Source of the DNA: Sphingomonas sp.
GTDB lineage: Bacteria; Pseudomonadota; Alphaproteobacteria; Sphingomonadales; Sphingomonadaceae
Assembly: GCF_017745215.1 (NCBI RefSeq)
Contig: NZ_JAGHZV010000020.1
Location: forward strand, 1-64,000
Direction of reading: 5' to 3'
Length of the DNA stretch: 64,000 nucleotides
Under the pieces are notes generated by a model. It did no database searches, was not told where the DNA came from, and saw only the letters and a program-made list of their open reading frames with translations. Position numbers and translations under genes: made by a program. Below are positions 35,604-44,481 of this stretch, piece by piece; positions within the stretch are counted from its first letter, which is position 1, and each line of letters begins with the position of its first letter.

Positions 35604-36745
35604 TGGCGCGTGAGCTCGCGGCCGACGATCATCCGCATCACCTGGTTTGTGCCTTCGAGGATCGAATGGACGCGGAGGTCGCGCCAGAAACGCTCGATCG
35701 GATAGTCCATCAGATAGCCATAGCCGCCGTGGAGCTGGAGCGCGCGGTCGACCACGCTGCTGCCGGTGTCGGTCGCGAAGCGCTTGGCCATCGCGGCGAA
35801 GCGCGTCTTGTCGGGCGCGCCCGCGGTCACCTTGGCGGCAGCGAGGTAGAGGAGCGCGCGGGCGGCTTCGAGTTCGGTCGCCATGTCGGCGAGCGTGAAC
35901 TGGGTGTTCTGGAAGTCGGCGATCGCCTGGCCGAACTGCTTGCGGTCCCTGGTATAGGCGATCGCTTCGTCGAGGCAGCGCTGGGCCCCGCCGAGCGAGC
36001 AGGCGCCGATGTTCAGCCGGCCGCCGTCCAGCCCCATCATCGCGAAGCGGAAGCCCTCGCCTTCGCCGCCGACGCGGTTCTCGACCGGCACGCGGACGTT
36101 GTCGAACGTCACCTGGCGCGTGGGCTGGGCATGCCAGCCGAGCTTGCGCTCGTTCGCGCCGAAGCCGACGCCGGGCATGTCCTTCTCGATCACCAGGCAC
36201 GAGATGCCCTTGGGGCCCTCGGCGCCGGTGCGGACCATGGTGACGTACACTTCATTCTCGCCCGCGCCCGAGATGAACTGCTTGGAGCCGTTGACGACAT
36301 AATGGTCGCCGTCCAGCACCGCGCTGGTCTTGAGCGCGGCGGCGTCCGAGCCCGAGCCCGGCTCGGTGAGGCAATAGCTCGCCATCGCTTCCATCGTGAC
36401 GAGGCGGGGCAGGAACTTGTCCTTCACCGGCTGCGATCCGAAGCGGTCGATCATCCAGGCAGCCATGTTGTGGATCGAGATGAAGGCGCTGGTCGCGGGG
36501 CAGCCATAGGCCATCGCTTCCATGATCAGCGCCGCCTCGAGCCGGCCGAGCCCGATCCCGCCGCTCTCCTCCGAGACATAGATCGCCGCGAAGCCCAGCT
36601 CCGCGGCGGACCGGATCGTCTCCTTGGGGAAGAGGTGCTTCTCGTCCCACTCCGCCGCGAACGGCGTGATCGCGTCGGCGGTGAACTTGCGCGCCATGTC
36701 CTGGATCGCGAGCTGGTCGTCGGTCAGGTCGAACTGCTGGGTCAT
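35600..36745 (-). CDS. Isobutyryl-CoA dehydrogenase (acyl-CoA dehydrogenase)
   Basis: FAD acyl-CoA dehydrogenase of 381 residues, first enzyme of this valine cluster. Signature segments are SYCLTEPGSGSDAAALKTSA, RKQFGQAIADFQNTQFTLAD, LQLHGGYGYLMDYPIERFWR and RVHSILEGTNQVMRMIVGRE. The position upstream of the HIBYL-CoA hydrolase, hydratase and mmsB genes points to isobutyryl-CoA as substrate. ATG 36745 follows GAGGAAG. Confidence 0.92.
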   Translation of the reverse strand: MTQQFDLTDDQLAIQDMARKFTADAITPFAAEWDEKHLFPKETIRSAAELGFAAIYVSEESGGIGLGRLEAALIMEAMAYGCPATSAFISIHNMAAWMIDRFGSQPVKDKFLPRLVTMEAMASYCLTEPGSGSDAAALKTSAVLDGDHYVVNGSKQFISGAGENEVYVTMVRTGAEGPKGISCLVIEKDMPGVGFGANERKLGWHAQPTRQVTFDNVRVPVENRVGGEGEGFRFAMMGLDGGRLNIGACSLGGAQRCLDEAIAYTRDRKQFGQAIADFQNTQFTLADMATELEAARALLYLAAAKVTAGAPDKTRFAAMAKRFATDTGSSVVDRALQLHGGYGYLMDYPIERFWRDLRVHSILEGTNQVMRMIVGRELTRQ

Positions 36746-36818
36746 CTTCCTCGGCCTCTCCGCCGCACGCCCCATGGAGTCGGGGCTTGCGGCTAGAGCA
36801 ATAAAATTGCGCACCAAG

Positions 36819-37763
36819 TCAATGGGCAGCGGGGGTCGGACGAAGCACGCGCGCGTCGAACAACGCCTTGAGCACCGTCTCGTCGTTGCGCTCGTACCAG
36901 CGCGGGCGCGGCAGGCCGCGCTCCCAGGCGACGAGCTCGGTCAGCGTGCCCTGCGCCGAGGGCACGTCGGGGCGCTCGCGGCCGATCGGATCGGCATAGG
37001 CCTGGTCGGCGGTCGCGATCGCCCAGCCATCGGCGCGCAAGGCCGCGACGAGGTCCTCGACGAACAGCGCGGCGAGGTCGGTCTCGTGGAGCAGCAGCAT
37101 GTGCACCGGCGAGCGGCCGGTGGCCTTGACCGCGAGGCCGTCGAAGAAATCCGCGGCGCCGACCATCGTCTCGATGTAGAGCATCCTCAGCGCCGCGAGA
37201 TCGACCGGCCGTCCGGCGCGGATCGCTTCGATCGTCAGGCCTTCGAGGTACCAGTCGTAGCCGTCGGCAGTGACATGGCCGTTCCGAAGCCCGCGCGCGT
37301 CGAGCCCGGCGCGGACGGCGTCGCGCTTGGCCTTGTCGGCGCGGCCCTCGTTGAGGAAGGGATAGCGGAACCAGGGGCGACGGCCGGGCCGGCCCCTGAG
37401 CCAGTCCTCCGCGCTGTCGATGTCGGCGAGATAGGCCTCGGCGGTGAGGTCGGTGAGGCTCTTGTGGCTGAAGCTGTGGTTGGCGATGACGTGCCCCGCG
37501 CGGACATAGGCGGCGATCCGCGCCTCACCGCTCGCGCCGTCGGGATTGGCGAGCCGGCCGGGGTTCACGAAGAACGCCGCCTGCTTCACGCGCGCCCGCT
37601 TGAGCGCGGCGATCAGCGCTTCGGTGCGTTGGTCGGGGGTGAGGAAGGGCCCGTGGCCGCGAGGCACATCGTCGAAGCTCAGCGCGATTCGCTTCTGCGC
37701 CTGGGCAGGCGCTAGGCTCGTGAAGAGCAGCGCGATCACGGCGATCCAGCGAAACCAGGCCAT
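36819..37763 (-). CDS. Exported polysaccharide deacetylase family protein
   Basis: NodB-fold deacetylase of 314 residues with signal peptide MAWFRWIAVIALLFTSLAPAQAQ. Motif 1 with the metal/catalytic Asp pair is IALSFDDVPRG; motif 2 is VIANHSFSHKSLTD with the two His; motif 3 is near WFRYPFLNEG. It may deacetylate a cell-wall or capsule sugar. ATG 37763 follows GGGGAGGACA. Divergent from an AraC regulator 61 bp away. Confidence 0.9.
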   Translation of the reverse strand: MAWFRWIAVIALLFTSLAPAQAQKRIALSFDDVPRGHGPFLTPDQRTEALIAALKRARVKQAAFFVNPGRLANPDGASGEARIAAYVRAGHVIANHSFSHKSLTDLTAEAYLADIDSAEDWLRGRPGRRPWFRYPFLNEGRADKAKRDAVRAGLDARGLRNGHVTADGYDWYLEGLTIEAIRAGRPVDLAALRMLYIETMVGAADFFDGLAVKATGRSPVHMLLLHETDLAALFVEDLVAALRADGWAIATADQAYADPIGRERPDVPSAQGTLTELVAWERGLPRPRWYERNDETVLKALFDARVLRPTPAAH

Positions 37764-37824
37764 TCGATGTCCTCCCCGCGAGGCGATAGACGCTCGCCCG
37801 GCCGGGCGCCATAACGCGCGCGCG

Positions 37825-38883
37825 ATGGACGTGCTGCTGATCCTCGACACCTGCTTCCGCCTGTTCGCGGCGGGACAGCTGATGCTGATCGGGCTGCTCG
37901 TCGCGCGCAGCCCGGCGCCGCGGGAGCTGCGCGCGGTGACCGTGCTGCTGTTCGTGTCGGTGACCTGCTATCTCGCACTCGCCTCGTCCGCGGTGCGCGG
38001 CTGGTTCCTGCCGATCTGGCCGCCGGTGCAGTTCTTCTCGATGTCGGCGCCGCTGTTCCTCTGGCTGTTCGCGCACCGGCTGCTCGAACGGCCGGTCGAC
38101 CGGCGAATCGCGATCGCGTCGGGGGTGATCCTGGCGCTGAGCTGGCTCGACATGATGCGTGCTCGGTACGTGACGCACCAATGGCCTTGGGCGGGCGACA
38201 TCGCGATGCACACGCTCTCGCTGCTGCTCGCGCTCCACGCGATCCGCATCGCCTGGAGCGAGCGCGGCGACGACCTGATCGAGCGGCGGCGCGCCTTCCG
38301 GATCGGCTTCGTGATCGTGGTGAGCGTGCAGACGATCGGCGTGATCCTGGCCGAGACGGTCTATGGCTTCGGGCACGGCGCCGACTGGCTGGGCGTGCTG
38401 CAATCGGGGACGACCTTCGTGACGGTGATGGTGCTGGGGGGCGTGCTGCTCACCGCCAATGCCGAGCTGCTGTTCGACACCAGCGCCCCCGCGGCGCCCG
38501 AGCCGGCGCCGGCGCTGTCGCCCGCCGAGCATGTGCTCAGGCAGAAGCTCGACACAGCGATGGCGGAGGGCGTGTACCGCGAGCCCGGCCTGAGCATCGG
38601 CGGGCTCGCCGAGCGGCTGGGCGTGCCCGAGCATCGGCTGCGCGCACTGATCAACCAGCGGCTGGGCTATCGCAACTTCTCGACCTTCCTGAACGAGCAT
38701 CGCATCACCGAGGCGCGGGCGTGGCTGGCCGATCCGGCGAAGGTCAATTTGCCCGTGCTCACCATGGCGATGGACCTGGGCTATGGCAGCCTTGCGCCGT
38801 TCAACCGCGCCTTCCGCGACGCGACCGGGCAGACGCCCACCGACTATCGCAAGGCGATGATCGTCGGCGCTGGAAATCCCTGA
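37825..38883 (+). CDS. AraC-family regulator with N-terminal membrane domain
   Basis: Membrane-anchored regulator of 352 residues. About seven hydrophobic segments fill residues 1-215 (for example FAAGQLMLIGLLVARS and TFVTVMVLGGVLLTA). The C-terminal DNA-binding domain follows: LSIGGLAERLGVPEHRLRAL and VNLPVLTMAMDLGYGSLAPF with FRDATGQTPTDYRK. It probably senses an envelope signal. It is divergent from the deacetylase gene and upstream of the sterol desaturase, either of which could be its target. Confidence 0.9.
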   Translation: MDVLLILDTCFRLFAAGQLMLIGLLVARSPAPRELRAVTVLLFVSVTCYLALASSAVRGWFLPIWPPVQFFSMSAPLFLWLFAHRLLERPVDRRIAIASGVILALSWLDMMRARYVTHQWPWAGDIAMHTLSLLLALHAIRIAWSERGDDLIERRRAFRIGFVIVVSVQTIGVILAETVYGFGHGADWLGVLQSGTTFVTVMVLGGVLLTANAELLFDTSAPAAPEPAPALSPAEHVLRQKLDTAMAEGVYREPGLSIGGLAERLGVPEHRLRALINQRLGYRNFSTFLNEHRITEARAWLADPAKVNLPVLTMAMDLGYGSLAPFNRAFRDATGQTPTDYRKAMIVGAGNP

Positions 38884-38980
38884 TCGATTTCGAAATCGGC
38901 GCTGATTTTCCGGCATCGCAGCGACGCACCGGCAGGGTTCGGGCAGGCATTTCGGGACACTTCGCACAAGGAGCCGACCG

Positions 38981-39770
38981 ATGCCCGACTGGCTGATGCG
39001 CTTCGCCGAACATGGCGCGCATGTCTTTGGACTGGAGCTGACGCGCTTATCTCGTCGCAGCCGGCGCGGTGACGCTGCTGCTGTGGATCGCCGCGCGCTG
39101 GACGCGGCCGCGGCGCATCCAGAGCCGCACCCCGGAATGGGAGCAGAAGCGCCGCGAGTTCGGCAATTCGCTGGTGACGGTGGGGATCTTCGCGGTGAAC
39201 GGCATCGGGATCTTCGCCGGCGCGCGGGCGGGGATCTTCCATGTGAGCGACGCGCTGCCCGCCTGGTGGCTGGGGCTGCTCGAGTTCGCTGCGATCGTCC
39301 TCGCGCACGACGCCTATTTCTACTGGATGCACCGGGGGCTGCATGCCCGGGCGATGTTCCGGATCGCGCATCTCGAGCACCACAAGTCGCGCACCCCCAC
39401 CCCCTGGGCCGCCTACAGCTTCGCGCCGCTGGAAGGCGGGTTCGAAGCGATGTTCATGCCGATCTTCCTGCTCTTCGTGCCGATGCACGCGGTGGTGGTG
39501 ATCGCCTTCGTGCTCCACCAGATCAGCCGCAATGTGCTCGGGCACATGGGCCACGAGCTCGCCTGGCCGGGCTTCACCCGCTCGCGCTGGACGGGGTGGC
39601 TGACCACCACGACGCACCACGACCTGCACCACAGCCAGGGTCGCTATAATTTCGGGCTCTACTTCACCTGGTGGGACCGGTGGATGGGCACCGAGCACCC
39701 GCTCTACCACGACGCGTTCGAGACCGCGGCGCAGCCCTGGTTCGGGCGGCGGAAGGACGCGATCGCCTGA
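38981..39770 (+). CDS. Sterol desaturase/fatty acid hydroxylase, frameshifted near 5' end
   Basis: Integral membrane di-iron hydroxylase. The His boxes are intact: HDAYFYWMHRGLH, HLEHHKSRTPTPW, HQISRNVLGHMGHE and THHDLHHSQGRYNFGLYFTW. The N-terminus MPDWLMRFAEHGAHVFGLEL is in one frame and YLVAAGAVTLLLWIAARW in the next. The total of 790 nt is one more than a multiple of three, and an extra T at about 39047 explains it. A GTG at 39069 could start a shortened product of 233 residues lacking the first membrane part. It may be a true mutation or an assembly error. Confidence 0.85.
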
Positions 39771-39791
39771 ACCGCGTCTCCAGGAGGCACC

Positions 39792-39815
39792 CCTCCTCCC
39801 CCGCAAGGGGGAGGC
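39792..39815. repeat. GC-rich hairpin repeat, copy 3
   Basis: CCTCCTCCCCC-GCAA-GGGGGAGG between convergent genes. Same family as the hairpins around the DUF559 gene. Confidence 0.8.
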
Positions 39816-39822
39816 TTTGTCT

Positions 39823-40215
39823 TCAGGCGGCGCGCTTGCAGCCGCCGAAATGGACGCGGTCGAAGAAGGCGCGGTCGCTGGCATCGCCCTTGAAGACGGC
39901 GCCGAAGAAATGGTTCTGCGCGCCGTTCTCGCCGGTGACCAGATAGCCGCGGAACACGCCGTCGATGCGCATGCGATTCACCTGATGGCCGTCGATCACG
40001 AACGCCTTCTCGGCATCGCCGCCCGAGACCTGCGCATAATAGCCGTCATAGACGCCGAACTGCCCCGCGGGTCCGTCGACATAATAGACGTCGAAATCCG
40101 GGCCCTCGGTACGCTCCATCTTGTCGCCCTCCGCAAGGGTGACGCCCGAGAGGGTGGTGCAGAGGAGCTGTGGCGCGGCCTGGACGGCGAGGAGCAGGGC
40201 GAGTGCGGTCAGCAT
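39823..40215 (-). CDS. Hypothetical exported protein, 130 aa
   Basis: Not recognised. The N-terminus MLTALALLLAVQAAPQLLCT is a probable signal sequence. The mature part is strand-rich (DFDVYYVDGPAGQFGVYDGY, AFVIDGHQVNRMRIDGVFRG, NHFFGAVFKGDASDRAFFDR) and has two or three cysteines. It begins four bases after the mmsA stop and is therefore probably cotranscribed with it, although no functional link is obvious. Confidence 0.75.
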   Translation of the reverse strand: MLTALALLLAVQAAPQLLCTTLSGVTLAEGDKMERTEGPDFDVYYVDGPAGQFGVYDGYYAQVSGGDAEKAFVIDGHQVNRMRIDGVFRGYLVTGENGAQNHFFGAVFKGDASDRAFFDRVHFGGCKRAA

Positions 40216-40219
40216 CGCC

Positions 40220-41713
40220 TCAGCCCATCGTCGGGATGACGAAGGCGCTGTCGCCCGCGCCGCCATCGGGCCAGCGCTGGGTGACGGTCTTGACCCGCGT
40301 CCAGAACTTCACGCCTTCCATGCCGTGCTGGTTGGTGTCGCCGAACGCCGAGCGCTTCCAGCCGCCGAAAGTGTGGTAGGCCACCGGCACCGGGATCGGC
40401 ACGTTGATTCCCACCATGCCGACGTTCACGCGCGCGGCGAACTCGCGCGCGGCGTGGCCGTTGCGGGTGAAGATCGCGACGCCGTTGCCGTACTGGTGCT
40501 CGCTCGGGAGCCTCAGCGCCGCCTCGAAGTCCGGCGCGCGGACGATCTGGAGGACCGGGCCGAAGATCTCCTCCTTGTAGCTCTGCATCGCCGGCGTGAC
40601 GCGGTCGAACAGCGACGGGCCGATGAAGAAGCCCTGCTCGTGCCCCTGGAGCTGGAAGCCGCGGCCGTCGACCACCAGTTCGGCGCCTTCGTCGACGCCG
40701 GTCTGGATCCAGTTCTCCACCCGCTGCTTGTGCGCGGCGTTGACCACCGGGCCGTAATGCGCCTCGGCATCGGTCGAGACGCCGACGCGGAGCTTCTCGA
40801 TTGCCGGGACCAGCTTCTCGCGCAGCGCGTCGGCGGTCCTGTCGCCGACCGGCACGACCACCGGCAGCGCCATGCAGCGCTCGCCCGCCGAGCCGAAGGC
40901 CGCGCCCGAGAGATCGGCCACGACCTGGTCCATGTCGGCATCGGGCATGACGATGCCGTGGTTCTTCGCCCCGCCCATCGCCTGGACGCGCTTGCCCGCG
41001 TCGACGCCGCGGCGATAGACGTAATGCGCGATGTCCGACGAGCCGACGAAGCTGATCGCGCCGATCGCGGGGTGGTCGAGGATCGCGTCGACCATCTCCT
41101 TGTCGCCATGGACGACCTGGAGGATGCCTTCGGGCAGCCCGGCCTCGGCCATCAGCTCGGCGAGGCGGACGGGCACCGAGGGATCCCGCTCGGAAGGCTT
41201 GAGGATGAAGGCGTTGCCGCAGGCGATCGCGACGCCGAACATCCACATCGGGATCATCGCCGGGAAGTTGAACGGCGTGATGCCCGCGCCGATGCCGATC
41301 GGCTGGCGCATCGAATAGACGTCGATGCCCGGGCCGGCGCCCTGGGTGTACTCGCCCTTGAGCACATGGGGCACGCCGCAGGCAAACTCGATCACTTCGA
41401 GCCCCCGCTGGATGTCGCCCCTGGCGTCGGCGATCACCTTGCCGTGCTCGGAGGAGAGCAGGTGCGCGAGGGCGTCCATGTTCGCCTCGACCAGTTCCTT
41501 GAAGCGGAACATCACGCGGGCGCGGCGCTGCGGGTTGGTCGCCGCCCAGGCGGGCTGCACGGCCTGCGCGGCGGCGACGGCGCGGTCGAGGTCGGCGGCG
41601 GTACCGAGCGTCACCGTCGCCTGGACCTGGCCGGTGTTGGGATCGAACACGTCCCCGCTGCGCGCGGCGCCTCCGCCTGAATGGCCGACGATCACATGGT
41701 CGATGGTGCGCAT
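40220..41713 (-). CDS. mmsA: Methylmalonate-semialdehyde dehydrogenase (CoA-acylating)
   Basis: Converts methylmalonate semialdehyde to propionyl-CoA with NAD+ and CoA, the step after mmsB in valine degradation. It is 497 residues long. It has the family-specific GIGAGITPFNFPAMIPMWMF, LKPSERDPSVP, and the catalytic Cys in AFGSAGERCMALPVVVPVG, which is the MmsA form of the aldehyde dehydrogenase active site. It is split from the isobutyryl-CoA cluster by about 4.8 kb. Confidence 0.96.
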   Translation of the reverse strand: MRTIDHVIVGHSGGGAARSGDVFDPNTGQVQATVTLGTAADLDRAVAAAQAVQPAWAATNPQRRARVMFRFKELVEANMDALAHLLSSEHGKVIADARGDIQRGLEVIEFACGVPHVLKGEYTQGAGPGIDVYSMRQPIGIGAGITPFNFPAMIPMWMFGVAIACGNAFILKPSERDPSVPVRLAELMAEAGLPEGILQVVHGDKEMVDAILDHPAIGAISFVGSSDIAHYVYRRGVDAGKRVQAMGGAKNHGIVMPDADMDQVVADLSGAAFGSAGERCMALPVVVPVGDRTADALREKLVPAIEKLRVGVSTDAEAHYGPVVNAAHKQRVENWIQTGVDEGAELVVDGRGFQLQGHEQGFFIGPSLFDRVTPAMQSYKEEIFGPVLQIVRAPDFEAALRLPSEHQYGNGVAIFTRNGHAAREFAARVNVGMVGINVPIPVPVAYHTFGGWKRSAFGDTNQHGMEGVKFWTRVKTVTQRWPDGGAGDSAFVIPTMG

Positions 41714-41810
41714 CTGACTCTCCTGCGCGGGGCTCGCGGCGCCCGACTCGCGTTGTAATTAAATTGCGCAATGGCACAGCGGCCGGGGGATGTCATCCTT
41801 CCCTCTCCAC

Positions 41811-41892
41811 CGTCATCCCGGCGAAAGCCGGGACCCAGGGCCACGAGCGACATCCTGCTTGGCCCTGAGTCCCGGCTTTCGCCGGGATGACG
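41811..41892. repeat. 82-bp palindromic repeat, copy K
   Basis: Full-length copy just downstream of the btuD stop (two bases away) and upstream of mmsA. Confidence 0.93.
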
Positions 41893-41894
41893 GC

Positions 41895-42683
41895 TTAAGA
41901 TTGGAGCGGCTTGCTCCGACCGATCGGCACCGGGAGGAGGCGGCCCTGGTCGTCGCCGATCACCATCACCTCGACGCCGAACGCGTCGCGCAGCGGCTGG
42001 TGCGAAAGCACGTCGCGCGCGGGGCCGAAGGCGACGATCCGGCCCTCGCGCAGCAGCAGCACGTCGTCGGCGGCGCGCGCGGCCTGGAGCAGGTCGTGGA
42101 GCACCACCACCACCCCCATCCCCGCGCCCGCCAACCCGCGCAGCTGGTCGAGCAGGTCGAGCTGGTGGACGGGGTCGAGGCTGGCGAGCGGCTCGTCGGC
42201 GAGCAGCCAGTCGGGCATGCCAGCGAGGACGCGCGCGAGCAGCACGCGGGCACGCTCGCCGCCCGAGAGCTCGGTAACGATGCGGCCCGCGAAGCTCGCC
42301 GTGCCCGTCGCCTGGAGCGCGGCGGCGACGGCCTGGCGATCCTCCGCCGACGGACCCGCGAAAGGCGCGCGGCGCGGCAGGCGGCCGAGCGCGACGAGGT
42401 CCTCGACCGTGACGCGCCAATGGACGTCGGGCTCCTGCGGCAGATAGCCGATCAGGCGCGCGCGCTCGCGCGGGTCGAGCCGGCCGACGGCGCGCTTGTC
42501 GAGCGTGACATGGCCGCGGTCGAGCTCGATCAGCCCGGCGAGCGCCTTGACCAGGGTCGACTTGCCCGAGCCGTTGGGGCCCAGGATCGCCGTGACGCGG
42601 CCGGGCTGGAACTCGGCGTCGATCCCCGAGAGGACGCGACGGTTGCCCAGGCTGACCTCGAGCTCGCGGAGCTTCAGCGCCAT
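41895..42683 (-). CDS. btuD: Cobalamin ABC transporter ATP-binding protein
   Basis: ATPase of the vitamin B12 importer, 262 residues. Walker A GPNGSGKST (residues 35-43), signature LSGGERARVLLARVLAG, Walker B DWLLADEPLASLDP and switch His in VVVVLHDLLQAARAADD are all present. The start overlaps the end of the permease gene by 10 bp. Assignment to cobalamin rather than iron-siderophore rests on the riboswitch-controlled btuB at the head of the operon. Confidence 0.92.
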   Translation of the reverse strand: MALKLRELEVSLGNRRVLSGIDAEFQPGRVTAILGPNGSGKSTLVKALAGLIELDRGHVTLDKRAVGRLDPRERARLIGYLPQEPDVHWRVTVEDLVALGRLPRRAPFAGPSAEDRQAVAAALQATGTASFAGRIVTELSGGERARVLLARVLAGMPDWLLADEPLASLDPVHQLDLLDQLRGLAGAGMGVVVVLHDLLQAARAADDVLLLREGRIVAFGPARDVLSHQPLRDAFGVEVMVIGDDQGRLLPVPIGRSKPLQS

Positions 42684-43645
42684 GCCGAGTTCCTCAAGCG
42701 GAGGACGAGCAGCAGGAAGAAGGGCGCGCCGAGCAGCGACATGGCGACGCCCAATCGCAGTTCCTGCGCGCCGGGCGCGAGACGGACGAGGCTGTCGGCG
42801 GCGAGGACGAGCGCGGCGCCGCCGAACAGGCTCGGCAGCAGCAGCGCGCCCGGCCGCGCGCCGGTGAGCGGGCGCAGCAGGTGCGGGACGATCAGCCCGA
42901 CGAAGCCGACCACGCCGGTCACCGCGACGCTCGCGCCCACCGCCAGCCCCGCGCCGAGCACGATCAGCAGCTGGGTCCGCGCCAGCCGGACGCCGAGCGA
43001 GCGCGCGGCATCCTCGCCCAGCGTGAGCGCGTCGAGCGCGCGGCCGGTGAGGAGCAGCAGCACGCAGCCCGCGGCGATGAACGGCACCGCGAGCTGCGCC
43101 TCGGCGAAGCTCCGGTCGGTGAGCGAGCCCATGATCCAGTCGATGATCTCGGCGACGGCATAGGGGTTGGGCGCGATCGAGATGAGGAAGGCGGTGAGTG
43201 CGGCCGAGAGGCTGGCGAGCACCGTGCCCGCAAGCACGAAGGCGACCGCGCTGTCGGCGCGCCAGGCGAGGCCGGCGAGCAGCAGCATCGAGCCGCAGCC
43301 CGCCGCCATCGCGCCGGCGAAGACGAGCAGCGGCGTCGCGGCGGCGATGAGGACGATCGTCGCGACCGCGCCCAGCGCGGCGCTCGACGAGACGCCGACC
43401 ACCGCCGGATCGGCGAGCGGATTGCGGAGATAACCCTGCAGCACCGCGCCGGTGAGCCCCAGCCCCGCGCCGATCGCGGTGCCGAGGATCGCGCGCGGGA
43501 CACGCAGCTCGAGCACGATCCACCAGCGCGGATCGGCGCTGAACCAGGCCGAGAAGGGCACCCACAGCTTCCCCGCCATCAGCGACCCCGCGAACAGGAT
43601 TGCGACCAGCGCGGCGAGCAGGGCGAGCAACAGCGGGCGGCTCAT
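42674..43645 (-). CDS. btuC: Cobalamin ABC transporter permease
   Basis: FecCD/BtuC-type inner-membrane permease of 323 residues with about ten helices. Family motifs: WIVLELRVPRAILGTAIGAG, GLTGAVLQGYLRNPLADPAV, VGVSSSAALGAV and, near the end, VAVTGVVGFVGLIVPHLLRP. The ATG overlaps the stop of btuF (ATGA) and its end overlaps btuD, a tightly coupled operon. Confidence 0.93.
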   Translation of the reverse strand: MSRPLLLALLAALVAILFAGSLMAGKLWVPFSAWFSADPRWWIVLELRVPRAILGTAIGAGLGLTGAVLQGYLRNPLADPAVVGVSSSAALGAVATIVLIAAATPLLVFAGAMAAGCGSMLLLAGLAWRADSAVAFVLAGTVLASLSAALTAFLISIAPNPYAVAEIIDWIMGSLTDRSFAEAQLAVPFIAAGCVLLLLTGRALDALTLGEDAARSLGVRLARTQLLIVLGAGLAVGASVAVTGVVGFVGLIVPHLLRPLTGARPGALLLPSLFGGAALVLAADSLVRLAPGAQELRLGVAMSLLGAPFFLLLVLRLRNSAWR

Positions 43646-44481
43646 GACGCGAGCCCCCGGCGGATTTCGGCAAGCCGCGTCATCGCGCGCTCGATCACCG
43701 GGCCACCGCAATTGACGAGACTGCGCGGGAACGAGGCCTGCGTCACGCGCGCGCCGAAATGGGCGAGCGCGCGGGCGCGGATCTGGGCGGCGCGCGAATC
43801 ACCGTCGCGGCCGGGGCGGTCGGGAACGAGCATCACGCGCGGCGGATCGACGATCACGCGCTCGATGGGAAGGGTTCCCGTGAATTGCAGGCCATAATGC
43901 GCCGCCTGATCACGGAAGCCGGCGCGCGTCAGCATCTCGTCGAGCAAATTGCCGCCGCCCGAGACGAGGTTGCCGCCGATCCACACGAGCGCCGGCACCG
44001 GCGCGCCGGGCGGAGGCGCGGCAACGGTGACGGCGCGGTCGATCCGCGCGTTCATCGCCCTGCCCTGCGCTTCGGCGCCGATCGCGGCGGCGAGCTGGGT
44101 GACCTGCGCCTTGCTCGCGTCGATCGTCACCGGCGAATCGAGATAGAGGACCTTGAGCCCCGCCCGCGCGAACGCCTCGCGCGCCGAGGGCGAGGTGAAG
44201 CTGCTCGCGATCAGCAAATCGGGATGGAGCGCGATCACTTCCTCCGCCGTGCCGGTGGTGGCGCGGAAGCGGCGCGCGACGTCGAGCGGGATCGAAGTCG
44301 CCGCGGCGTCCTGCGAATAATGGCTGATCGCGGCGATCCGCCCGGGCGGCACCAGCTCGACGAGCATCGCATCGGCGCAGGGGTTGGTCGAGACGATCCC
44401 CCCGCCACCCCGATTGGCCTGGGGCGGTGGCGCCGCGCAGCTCGCAGCCAGCAGGCAGCATAGCAGCGCGGCGCCGCGCAT
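43642..44481 (-). CDS. btuF: Cobalamin-binding ABC transporter lipoprotein
   Basis: Substrate-binding protein of 279 residues. MRGAALLCCLLAASC is a lipoprotein signal with Cys at the cleavage site. The periplasmic binding fold reads GIVSTNPCADAMLVELVPPG, RFRATTGTAEEVIALHPDLL, PALVWIGGNLVSGGGNLLDE, as in BtuF/FhuD-like proteins. It would hand B12 from the outer-membrane receptor to BtuCD. Start and btuB stop overlap (TGATG). Confidence 0.88.
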   Translation of the reverse strand: MRGAALLCCLLAASCAAPPPQANRGGGGIVSTNPCADAMLVELVPPGRIAAISHYSQDAAATSIPLDVARRFRATTGTAEEVIALHPDLLIASSFTSPSAREAFARAGLKVLYLDSPVTIDASKAQVTQLAAAIGAEAQGRAMNARIDRAVTVAAPPPGAPVPALVWIGGNLVSGGGNLLDEMLTRAGFRDQAAHYGLQFTGTLPIERVIVDPPRVMLVPDRPGRDGDSRAAQIRARALAHFGARVTQASFPRSLVNCGGPVIERAMTRLAEIRRGLAS

